A stretch of 64,000 bases of DNA from Pedobacter sp. Bi126 (GTDB lineage: Bacteria > Bacteroidota > Bacteroidia > Sphingobacteriales > Sphingobacteriaceae): positions 620,001-684,000 of the forward strand of contig NZ_CAKKMS010000001.1 in NCBI RefSeq assembly GCF_918698245.1, written 5' to 3'. Below, piece after piece: positions 57,015 through 64,000 of the stretch (position 1 is its first letter; each line of letters starts with the position of its first letter). Both the position numbers and the translations under genes were made by a program. Under the pieces are notes generated by a model that saw only the letters and a program-made list of their open reading frames with translations, was not told the DNA's origin and did not search any database.

Positions 57015-57989
57015 TCAGTAAGTCTGCTTTTGGCCTTGCCATCCGGTACTGTGCAGAAATTGTTCCCAGCTTAAACTGCTTTGGTTAACCTGGCGGCTCC
57101 ATAACAAATCACGTTCTCTGCCAAAATAGCCATAATCGACAGCATATTCTGCCATTCCTAAAATTTCCTTTACCAAAAGCTCGTTTGTACCGAATTCAGG
57201 GAAATGGCGAAGCAGTTCTTCTTGTGTAAATGCGGAACTATAGATGGCCTTTTTACCTGTGACCCGAATAAATGTATCTATCATTTCCAGGGGCGAAATA
57301 ATGTCGCCGATAACAGGCAAAGATTTACCTGCATACTCATCTGGATTAGAAAACATCTCTAAAACTGCTGGTCCTGTAGCGGTAAGGGGATCAACAAATG
57401 GAGCACGAAAATCCTCAGGTAAATAAATCGGAAATACAAGGGTATCTCCAACCAATTTCGGGGGATAAAACTCCATTAGATTGGTGTAGAAGAAGGCCAT
57501 GTAAATAAACGAGCTGGTGATTGGAAGCGTTCGGATATATTCTTCAATCATTGCTTTATCGGTAAAATGAGGCGCAAACTTTTTGCCGTTTGTAATTTTT
57601 CTCACATTTTCCAAACTACTAAAAATAATATGCTTAACGCCTGCCTCGACCGCCGCATCGGCTAATTGTTTACCCAGTTCCATTTCGTGGGTATGCGGCG
57701 GCACAATACTAGGTGTCATGATGAAAACCCCTTCCGACCCCCTGAATGCTTCAACAAAATCTTTCTCATGCCCCAGATCAAGTGGTAAACTCACGAGCTC
57801 AGCGCCCATTTCTGTTAAATTAAGTGCTTCTGGCGAATCTACGCGGCGAGTAATGCCCCGCACACGATAACACCCGCTATGTAACAGCGTAAGTGCAGCA
57901 CTATGCCCCTGTTTCCCCAAAACGCCAACGATCGTGATCAATGGCTTGTCTTTTTCGATTACCTCTTTTGCTTTAAAACCTGATCTCAT
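57015..57989 (-). CDS. NmrA-family NAD(P)-binding protein
   Basis: This 324-residue atypical SDR has the Gly-rich motif VGVLGKQG (21-28), RGITRRVDSPEA, GVFIMTPSIVPPHTHEMELG and HIIFSSLENVRKITNG, then the NmrA-type substrate part (SFIYMAFFYTNLMEF; AGKSLPVIGDIISPLEMID). Family members are quinone reductases or redox sensors. It is divergent from the second HxlR gene across a 98-base gap with a palindrome, so it is a likely target of that regulator. Confidence 0.9.
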   Translation of the reverse strand: MRSGFKAKEVIEKDKPLITIVGVLGKQGHSAALTLLHSGCYRVRGITRRVDSPEALNLTEMGAELVSLPLDLGHEKDFVEAFRGSEGVFIMTPSIVPPHTHEMELGKQLADAAVEAGVKHIIFSSLENVRKITNGKKFAPHFTDKAMIEEYIRTLPITSSFIYMAFFYTNLMEFYPPKLVGDTLVFPIYLPEDFRAPFVDPLTATGPAVLEMFSNPDEYAGKSLPVIGDIISPLEMIDTFIRVTGKKAIYSSAFTQEELLRHFPEFGTNELLVKEILGMAEYAVDYGYFGRERDLLWSRQVNQSSLSWEQFLHSTGWQGQKQTY

Positions 57990-58026
57990 TATATTATTTT
58001 ATCAACTATAAAAATTATAGTTGCAA

Positions 58027-58076
58027 AACTATCTATAGTAGTATAAATTTGCAATAACTATCCAAAAGGATAGGTT
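58027..58076. promoter_or_regulatory. Predicted HxlR operator (locus 2)
   Basis: CTATCC (58058-58063) and GGATAG (58068-58073) form an inverted repeat with a 4-base AAAA spacer, within AACTATCC-AAAA-GGATAGGTT. An extra half-site AACTATCT is at 58027-58034. It lies 12 bases before the HxlR start codon and has the same design as the ACTTTCC-CAAA-GGAAAGT site at 41493-41510. Confidence 0.65.
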
Positions 58077-58087
58077 AAAACAATAGG

Positions 58088-58477
58088 ATGAAAACAGAAT
58101 GTATTAGCGATTACGTAAAACTAAAGGAGGAAATTTATCCTTGCACGGTTAGCCTTGCGATGAGCCTGGTGGGTGGCAAATGGAAGGCTGTTATTCTTTA
58201 TCATTTAAAGGATAAAGCAAAAAGGTACAATGAGCTTCGCAAAGACATACCATCTATTACCGAAATGACATTGAGTCTGCAATTAAAGCAATTAGAAAAA
58301 GATGGCCTGGTGTCGAGAAAAGTTTACGGCGATAAACCGCCGATAAAAGTGATTTATAGTCTAACCGATTTTGGAAAAACATTCAGCCCAATTTTAGAAG
58401 CGATTACAGCATGGGGTAATCAGATTGCGATGCAAGAAGGCGAATTTGTTAAAAATCCTATCGAAAATAACCATTAA
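58088..58477 (+). CDS. HxlR-family winged-helix regulator (locus 2)
   Basis: This 129-residue regulator has the family core YPCTVSLAMSLVGGKWKAVI, RYNELRKDIPSITEMTLSLQ and VIYSLTDFGKTFSPILEAI. C19 sits in the conserved Cys position just before the GGKWK motif, where related YodB/QorR-type proteins sense quinones or electrophiles by thiol chemistry; C5 is a second Cys. It is divergent from the NmrA-like gene and probably controls it. Confidence 0.93.
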   Translation: MKTECISDYVKLKEEIYPCTVSLAMSLVGGKWKAVILYHLKDKAKRYNELRKDIPSITEMTLSLQLKQLEKDGLVSRKVYGDKPPIKVIYSLTDFGKTFSPILEAITAWGNQIAMQEGEFVKNPIENNH

Positions 58478-58503
58478 CGATAACATACTGAAAGTCTAAA
58501 CAA

Positions 58504-58534
58504 AAAGGGTTGCCTTTTTAACTAGCAACCCTTT
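58504..58534 (-). terminator. Rho-independent terminator downstream of the pectin-locus protein
   Basis: A 10-bp perfect stem (AAAGGGTTGC 58504-58513, GCAACCCTTT 58525-58534) with an 11-base loop is followed on the minus strand by TTGTTT-type sequence. It lies about 120 bases beyond the stop of the 714-residue protein gene and 27 bases after the plus-strand HxlR stop, so it may end both transcripts. Confidence 0.7.
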
Positions 58535-58654
58535 AAGGTTTGGGGCTTAAGCCTGGTTAATACCCGGCGCCCGACTAATAGCCTAACCTATTCCGATTTC
58601 ACATCCCACACTTCCCATATCATACATCTCTCATCTTACCGATTCCATTCCCTC

Positions 58655-60799
58655 CTACATCATCTTCTTAAAGCCCTCCCATTGCACCTTCCAGGTTCCG
58701 TCTTTAGGGAAGCCAGGATTTGTGGTATTATTTCCGTCCCAGCCAGCACACATTAAAGCCACAGCGGTAAGTAAACCTCCGTTTCCAGGCAAATAAATGC
58801 GAAGACGATCATCCTGGTAGTTATGACCGTTAATCAGGTAAGTATTGGTTTGTACGGGCATTAGCAAGGCATCAATCGCTTTGTCGGGCATGCCTAAGCG
58901 TGTGGCTGTCATGGCTGTCATCGGGAAATCCCATCCCCAGGTATCATTCCAGCTCCAGTCTTTCCAAACCAGATCAAAGGTTTTACGCATGGTTGCTTTA
59001 TCCAATAACTTTGTTTCCGGCAACATACCAAATGCCCCTAATACAGAAGGGTGATCGGTTTTATATTCGGGATTGGTGTAAGAATCAGGTGCACTTTCTG
59101 CAGCCAGATACACGCCATTTTGTATCGGCAGGGGTGATAATTTAGCCATCACATCATCCCATTTTGGGTTTCGTGGCAAACCTAAACGCAAACGCCATTC
59201 CTGAGCGGTTTTCAATCCCCATTCCCAATAAGCCAGCTCATAAGTGGGGTTAAAGGTTGTTTCGGCCTTAAAACGTTCTTGTGCAGGAATTAGCCCGGGT
59301 CCGAGTACATAACATCCTTTTGCAGCGTCGAAATGGGCAAATGAAGCCATAAAATCGGCTGTTTTAAATACAAGGTCTTTGTATTTTTGCAATACTTTTT
59401 CATCTGTCTGTGCACGGTATTCCAGTTCGGCGAAGGTAATGAAATGTGGCTGTTGCCAGATCAACATGGCACCGATTGATGATGGACTTTCGTTCCCTTT
59501 ATTGTCGGTCATTTTCTGCCAGCGTAAGCCATCAAATCCTTGTATCTGTGCAATTTTTTTGGCTTTATTGGCCACTGTGAAATACCAATCGGTGCTTCGG
59601 TTTAACAATTCAGGCCTGCCCCATAATGCAAAATGGACCCCATGCCACCAATGCATTTCGAGGTGCGGTTTACCAAACCAGCTGTTGTAGGTTAAACCAG
59701 TTTCTTGTGGGGGGAAATCGCCCGAACATTGTATTTTGGTGAGGTATTCGGAAAGGATAATCCTGCGTTCGAGTTCAAATGCACGTTTATCAGTACTTCC
59801 ACTAAAATCTACCGCAGCACCACTCATCCAAAAGGCTTTCCACTGCTCCTGGCTATTTTCTAGGCTCAATGCAAAAGAAGGAACAGCCTGTGTGCTTCGC
59901 TGCTGCGAAAAAAGACAACTGAAGCTGAACTGTTGACTAAATTTATTGGGTGTAATGGTAAAATAATGTGCCTGTTTCTCCGTCAACTGAGCCTTACCCT
60001 TCCACGAAAAGGAAGTATAATAAACCGCAGAATCGATCTGGCGCTTAATTACCCCACCATCGGCACTTTGTGCTACCAACTGTGAATGATGCTTGCTGCT
60101 GTTGCTCCAATTATTACCTACATCTGCCCATTCGCCAGTAGCTACGGGGTACCTAACCCTGATTTTTAATCTTCCAGCTGCAATTAAAGGCGACGAAACC
60201 GATGCACTGATCAGGTCAAGATCCTGATGCCCAACCGTAGTTACCTCAACAGGAATCCCTTCTAAGGTAAAGCTACTCTTAATTTCACCCGTCCAGGGGT
60301 TTAAGTTTTGGTTAATGTTTTTGATATCGTTGGCTTTGGCCAGCTGTCCGTTCTTTTTAATCAGATCGAAACCAATATTCCCCAATTGTAAACGGTGTAC
60401 ATTCTGGCGAAAATAATTAGTAGCCTCTTTAGCTCTAAGTGGTGTATTTAACTGTACGGTATAGGGTACTTTGCGGCCGTATTGATCGTAATATTTATAG
60501 GCTTCGGTGATGTTAAACTTACCTTCATTTTTGTACGATCCCCATCCCCATTGCGATTGGGCACCAAGTGGAACGCCTTTCGCATAGCGATCAGGAAAAC
60601 TTTGCAGTCCTGTAGCATCAACCGTAAAGGCAAAGCGACCATTGCCTACCGATAAGGAAGATAGGGAGTCTATTTTTTTTACGATAACGGTATGCCGTGT
60701 TACCAATGCCTCCCGATCAATCTGTGCAAAAACAGTATTGCAGATGAAAAGCATTACAAAAAGCATCAAGCACTTAAATTGGTTTTTGATTCTACACAT
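58655..60799 (-). CDS. Large secreted protein resembling six-hairpin glycosidases
   Basis: This 714-residue protein has a signal peptide (about 1-26, ending NTVFAQ). An N-terminal beta-sandwich-like part (about 45-330, SLSVGNGRFAFTVDATGLQS) is followed by a helical part (about 340-700). The segment LEMHWWHGVHFALWGRPELL looks like the GH65/GH95-type substrate-entry motif, and WSWNDTWGWDFPM is also typical of alpha/alpha-six barrels. I do not recognise an exact family, and I could not place catalytic acids with confidence. It follows the pectate lyase gene by five bases and so probably works on pectin-derived oligosaccharides. Confidence 0.75.
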   Translation of the reverse strand: MCRIKNQFKCLMLFVMLFICNTVFAQIDREALVTRHTVIVKKIDSLSSLSVGNGRFAFTVDATGLQSFPDRYAKGVPLGAQSQWGWGSYKNEGKFNITEAYKYYDQYGRKVPYTVQLNTPLRAKEATNYFRQNVHRLQLGNIGFDLIKKNGQLAKANDIKNINQNLNPWTGEIKSSFTLEGIPVEVTTVGHQDLDLISASVSSPLIAAGRLKIRVRYPVATGEWADVGNNWSNSSKHHSQLVAQSADGGVIKRQIDSAVYYTSFSWKGKAQLTEKQAHYFTITPNKFSQQFSFSCLFSQQRSTQAVPSFALSLENSQEQWKAFWMSGAAVDFSGSTDKRAFELERRIILSEYLTKIQCSGDFPPQETGLTYNSWFGKPHLEMHWWHGVHFALWGRPELLNRSTDWYFTVANKAKKIAQIQGFDGLRWQKMTDNKGNESPSSIGAMLIWQQPHFITFAELEYRAQTDEKVLQKYKDLVFKTADFMASFAHFDAAKGCYVLGPGLIPAQERFKAETTFNPTYELAYWEWGLKTAQEWRLRLGLPRNPKWDDVMAKLSPLPIQNGVYLAAESAPDSYTNPEYKTDHPSVLGAFGMLPETKLLDKATMRKTFDLVWKDWSWNDTWGWDFPMTAMTATRLGMPDKAIDALLMPVQTNTYLINGHNYQDDRLRIYLPGNGGLLTAVALMCAGWDGNNTTNPGFPKDGTWKVQWEGFKKMM

Positions 60800-60804
60800 A
60801 CCGC

Positions 60805-62109
60805 TTATTTTACTAAATCATTTAAATATTGCTCTAGGTTGCTATAGCCATTTACATTAATTTTCTGCGCATCCATAGCATCTGTCGGGTTTAAGCGTTT
60901 TGATTTTTCCCAAGCATCTGGAATCCCGTCTTGGTCTGCATCCTTTACGCTTAATTTAACCAGCTTAGCCTCTGGTTGTCCGCCGGCATCGGCCTCGGTT
61001 TTAAATATAGCACCTTTTGTGCCGATACTTTTTAAATAGCCCATAATACGGAGGTCTACTGCATCTCTTTTTAATGAAGAACCCGCTTCTGCCAAAACTG
61101 TTTGATAAGCCTTTGCTGCCGTGCTTATTTTAACGCTGCTTTTTGGCAGAAGCGAAGGTTCTTTGAGAAGCGTGGCTGTTTCCTTGATAAAGTCTTCATC
61201 AGTAATGAGACGGCCATTTAGTTTTCCGTCCTTATTGAGGTCGGTATAATTATCCCGGTGGTAAACATGATCTGTTTTGCTGAACATGCTTAAAAAACTA
61301 TCGGTAGAACTTGGTCCGGAGATAAAATAATTAGCCACGAGATCCTGATAATGATCAGCGCTCGAATGTCCACCTACAAAACCACTTTTACCCCAGTTGT
61401 ACACCACATTGTTTATAAATTCGATTTTGGCCTTTGCTTTGGGATTACGGCTCTGGTTTCCCGCAAACAGACAATGATGCATCGTTACGTATTCTGGCAC
61501 TTCTAAAAGAGCGCCAAAACGTTGTGGATCGATACTTTCGGCAACCACACAATATTGTAGCGTTACATTTTTACTTTTTTTGATGTGCAGGTTATCCCAA
61601 CGCCCCCATTCGATTGAAACATGGTCGAATATAATATCGTTCAGGTCATCGGCAACTACGGTACAAGAACCTTTAGACATGTTAATGCTGCCCCTAAAGC
61701 GGATGTAACGCACAATGGTCGAATCTTTAAAAGAAACACTATTTCCGTAAATGGTGATTCCTTCTTTTGGAGCGGTTTGGCCTGCAATAGTGATTCTTGG
61801 TGATACGGCAATTTTGCCACCTATTTTGATGACACCTGAAACATCAAACACAACCGTTCTGCCCGGTTTACTTACCGCATCCCTAAAAGAGCCAGCACCG
61901 GTATCATTCAGGTTGGTTACATGGTACACCGTGCCTCCTCGACCGCCAATGGCAAAACGGCCAAAGCCCTCCGCACCAGGAAAAGCCAGTTGCTGCGCTT
62001 GGGCAATATGCGCCGTTAAGCCTAAAAACAATATACATACTAAACTTTTAAAATATTTTTTCACACTATGGTTGATCATCAATTGATCGGGTTTCTTTCT
62101 ATTTAACAT
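60805..62109 (-). CDS. Secreted pectate lyase (PL1 type)
   Basis: This 434-residue enzyme has a signal peptide (cleaved after AHIAQA) and a right-handed beta-helix of the PL1/pectate-lyase C type. It begins FPGAEGFGRFAIGGRGGTVYHV, then DTGAGSFRDAV, IKIGGKIAVSPRITIAGQTAP, IIFDHVSIEWGRWDN and RNPKAKAKIEFINNVVYNWG. Asp-rich calcium-type loops are present (DLNKDGKLNG, DADQDGIPDAW). It should cut polygalacturonate by calcium-dependent elimination. The ATG at 62079 (MINHSVKKYF) gives a more normal signal peptide, so the start is uncertain. Its neighbours are susD, 45 bases upstream, and the six-hairpin-like gene. Confidence 0.92.
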   Translation of the reverse strand: MLNRKKPDQLMINHSVKKYFKSLVCILFLGLTAHIAQAQQLAFPGAEGFGRFAIGGRGGTVYHVTNLNDTGAGSFRDAVSKPGRTVVFDVSGVIKIGGKIAVSPRITIAGQTAPKEGITIYGNSVSFKDSTIVRYIRFRGSINMSKGSCTVVADDLNDIIFDHVSIEWGRWDNLHIKKSKNVTLQYCVVAESIDPQRFGALLEVPEYVTMHHCLFAGNQSRNPKAKAKIEFINNVVYNWGKSGFVGGHSSADHYQDLVANYFISGPSSTDSFLSMFSKTDHVYHRDNYTDLNKDGKLNGRLITDEDFIKETATLLKEPSLLPKSSVKISTAAKAYQTVLAEAGSSLKRDAVDLRIMGYLKSIGTKGAIFKTEADAGGQPEAKLVKLSVKDADQDGIPDAWEKSKRLNPTDAMDAQKINVNGYSNLEQYLNDLVK

Positions 62110-62154
62110 TTGGTAGATTTTAATTGCTATTATATAATAGGATGATGTAGGATT

Positions 62155-63867
62155 TTATTTTAATTTGAAAGGCAGGTACCAGTTTTCCTTATTGGCCAGG
62201 CGTGAGCGTACCAAAGCGGCCGATGCGCCATCGCCTGCGGCTTCAAACTTGGCTGCGATTTTATCGGCCAGATAATTGGGATCGGTAGCCTGCCTGCGCA
62301 AAGCGATGCGCAACAAATCTTGCCAGCGATAACCTTCGAATGCGGTCTCTAAGGCTTCTTCCTGCATAATCCGGTCTTCTACTTCTAAAACTGTACTGGC
62401 TACGGTGATTGGGTAATCCTGGTTTACAGCACGCCCCCTGATGCCCGAATTACGGTACCAGTTGCCCCTGATGGTTCCTCCATCGCCATTAAAATCAAAA
62501 GGATAGCTATCAGGTACGCCATTATATAATGCTTTGGTACCAAAAGCAGCTTTAATCCCACTGTTTACCAAAGCACCAGCCAAAACCCGTCGATCTAACC
62601 GGTTGGCCGCCTCTGCATAACGCAGATGTAAAACAGCAGCACGGTAAATCACCCAAACCCCTGTTTTATCAAAAGGCGTACTCAAGCTATAATTTTGCGA
62701 ATATTTTAATACCTCAGGCTCAATGCCATTCACCAAACGGTAAGACATATCCAAGCCTCTTCTATCGGTTAAACTTCCATCTGTACGTATTTGGTTGTTC
62801 CAGTTGCGGATTGATAAGCTGGATGGTTTCACCAGATAATCGCCTGATTTAGAAAACAGTGCAAACAATGGATTACCAGGCGAAAAGTTGCTGCTAAAAG
62901 GCAATGTCCACATCCGTTCCCAGTTGGCAATACGATCGGCCAATGGTGCAGAAAAAATCTTGGTCCATGGATTGAGTACAGCCGTGGTTTTTAAAGAGTG
63001 ATCCTGTGAGTTGTCGTCACCTACGCGATAGGTATCGTACAAATCGATCTGCTGGTCGCTGCCGGTACTCGAATTGGTACCTGTTTCCATCACATCTTTA
63101 TAATAACCTGCAGCCTTTAGGTAGTTCCCTTTCCAAAGGTTCAGGTCGCCTAAAAATGAGCGGCGCTGGATAAAAAATTTAAAAACACCATCTTTAACGG
63201 TATACACATCCATTGGCAAAATGAGCGTTGGACTGGCAGCTGAAGTATTCTGATTTAAATATTCTCTTGGCGTGGCTTCTGTTTCAGCGATCAAACGGCT
63301 TAACAGATCTTCAAAAGCGAGTTTAGGAAACTTGCTTTCATCCTGCAGGTCGGCAATGGTGGTTAAGGCATCGGTTACGTAAGGAACAGTGCCATAATGG
63401 ATGCCCAGTTGCAGGTATAACCAACTGCGCAGAAACAGGATATCGGTATAACGCTGGTAATACTGGGTATTATCCAACAGCTTTTTCTCCCGCATGATGT
63501 TGAAGTTCTTCAGGGCATCATTACAGTTGATAATTACTTCGTAAAAAGGCTTCGGATCGGCATAAGGATTATCGGCTGCAACGGTCTGCGTGCCCAGCTG
63601 TTTTAAATAGTTGTTGGCATTGGAGGTTACATCCAGCAAATCGCCACGCAACTCGTTCAAGAGCATGTATTTATCGGCCAGCTTAACAAATTTACCATAA
63701 ATGCCCAGCACGGCTGCATCGGCATCGTACACATTTCTATAGGTTTGCGAAGCTTCTAAGGCATCTTCTGGCTCAATATCGAATGCCTTTTTGCAGGACA
63801 AGATGCTGCTCAATACCAGCACGAACAATAAACAGCTGGCAATGGTGATATATAAATTCTTATTCAT
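62155..63867 (-). CDS. SusD-family lipoprotein of the pectin locus
   Basis: This 570-residue lipoprotein has C25 (LSSILSC-KKAFDIEP). The N-terminal SusD helices (DILFLRSWLYLQLGIHYG) are followed by a long insert and the C-terminal RagB/SusD part (VIYRAAVLHLRYAEAANRLD; ALETAFEGYRWQDLLRIALR; a final ENWYLPFKLK). It binds the substrate for the SusC encoded 21 bases upstream. The pectate lyase behind it suggests a galacturonan-type ligand. Confidence 0.93.
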   Translation of the reverse strand: MNKNLYITIASCLLFVLVLSSILSCKKAFDIEPEDALEASQTYRNVYDADAAVLGIYGKFVKLADKYMLLNELRGDLLDVTSNANNYLKQLGTQTVAADNPYADPKPFYEVIINCNDALKNFNIMREKKLLDNTQYYQRYTDILFLRSWLYLQLGIHYGTVPYVTDALTTIADLQDESKFPKLAFEDLLSRLIAETEATPREYLNQNTSAASPTLILPMDVYTVKDGVFKFFIQRRSFLGDLNLWKGNYLKAAGYYKDVMETGTNSSTGSDQQIDLYDTYRVGDDNSQDHSLKTTAVLNPWTKIFSAPLADRIANWERMWTLPFSSNFSPGNPLFALFSKSGDYLVKPSSLSIRNWNNQIRTDGSLTDRRGLDMSYRLVNGIEPEVLKYSQNYSLSTPFDKTGVWVIYRAAVLHLRYAEAANRLDRRVLAGALVNSGIKAAFGTKALYNGVPDSYPFDFNGDGGTIRGNWYRNSGIRGRAVNQDYPITVASTVLEVEDRIMQEEALETAFEGYRWQDLLRIALRRQATDPNYLADKIAAKFEAAGDGASAALVRSRLANKENWYLPFKLK

Positions 63868-63888
63868 CTCAATATTTTTCTTTAAAGG

Positions 63889-64000
63889 TTACAAACCGAT
63901 TCTAACACCCAGGAACATCGATCTAAAGCTGGGTTCTAAACCTATATCTACACCTCTGGCAAATACGCTGTTTCCGGCACTAAACTCAGGGTCGTAACCC
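63889..64000 (-). CDS. SusC-family TonB-dependent transporter of the pectin locus (3' end only)
   Basis: Only the last 36 codons are in the window. They read GYDPEFSAGNSVFARGVDIG, then LEPSFRSMFLGVRIGL and a stop at 63889-63891. A Gly-rich final strand ending in Leu is the usual C-terminus of SusC barrels, and the gene sits 21 bases ahead of susD. It is the import channel of the pectin-type locus; the rest lies beyond the right edge. Confidence 0.85.
   Translation of the reverse strand, partial: GYDPEFSAGNSVFARGVDIGLEPSFRSMFLGVRIGL

Noticed and set aside
1..64000. tRNA, rRNA, CRISPR, prophage, transposase, toxin-antitoxin or defence genes
   Set aside because: I looked for these in all gaps and in the gene list and found no supporting sequence.

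Overview
The window looks like chromosome of a glycan-degrading Bacteroidota, most likely a Pedobacter-like member of the Sphingobacteriaceae. That is inference from content: four SusC/SusD pairs, an ECF-sigma/FecR switch, a hybrid two-component regulator, many secreted glycan enzymes, AT-rich intergenic DNA and no Shine-Dalgarno-type leaders. I saw no rRNA, tRNA, CRISPR, phage or insertion sequence.

Left part (1-17.1 kb). A very large secreted alginate-lyase-like multidomain protein runs off the left edge. Next, read leftwards from 17.1 kb, comes an ECF sigma factor, FecR anti-sigma factor, SusC with an STN signalling domain, SusD, a DUF4843-type lipoprotein, a PKD-like lipoprotein and two thioredoxin-fold proteins. 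This importer has no glycan enzyme, and its ligand is unknown.

Fructan locus (17.5-29.3 kb). A compact leftward operon holds an MFS sugar porter, PfkB fructokinase, SusC, SusD and GH32 fructanase. A divergent hybrid two-component regulator has a sugar-binding-protein-type sensor. The set would sense, import, cleave and phosphorylate fructose units.

Sulfatase locus (29.5-35.8 kb). SusC, SusD and one formylglycine-type sulfatase, with no glycosidase, followed by an 850-base gene-poor gap.

Stress and efflux part (36.7-53.4 kb). An AraC regulator precedes a sugar O-acetyltransferase, a cyclophilin-like lipoprotein, a cupin lipoprotein and an alpha/beta hydrolase. A dinucleotide-binding oxidoreductase sits divergent to an HxlR regulator, followed by an SDR and another AraC gene. 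A TetR gene then leads an RND efflux operon (TolC, adaptor, pump) that continues into a 3-hydroxyacyl-CoA dehydrogenase, an SDR, an SRPBCC lipoprotein and a second TetR. Matching palindromes flank the first TetR gene, and two similar palindromes lie in the two HxlR intergenic regions.

Right part (53.6-64 kb). Secreted GH2 and GH5 glycosidases, an NmrA-type gene divergent to a second HxlR gene, and a pectin-type locus of SusC (cut by the right edge), SusD, a PL1 pectate lyase and a large secreted protein resembling six-hairpin glycosidases.

Two families of short dispersed repeats lie in the intergenic gaps at 17.3-17.5, 29.3-29.5 and 40.4 kb.
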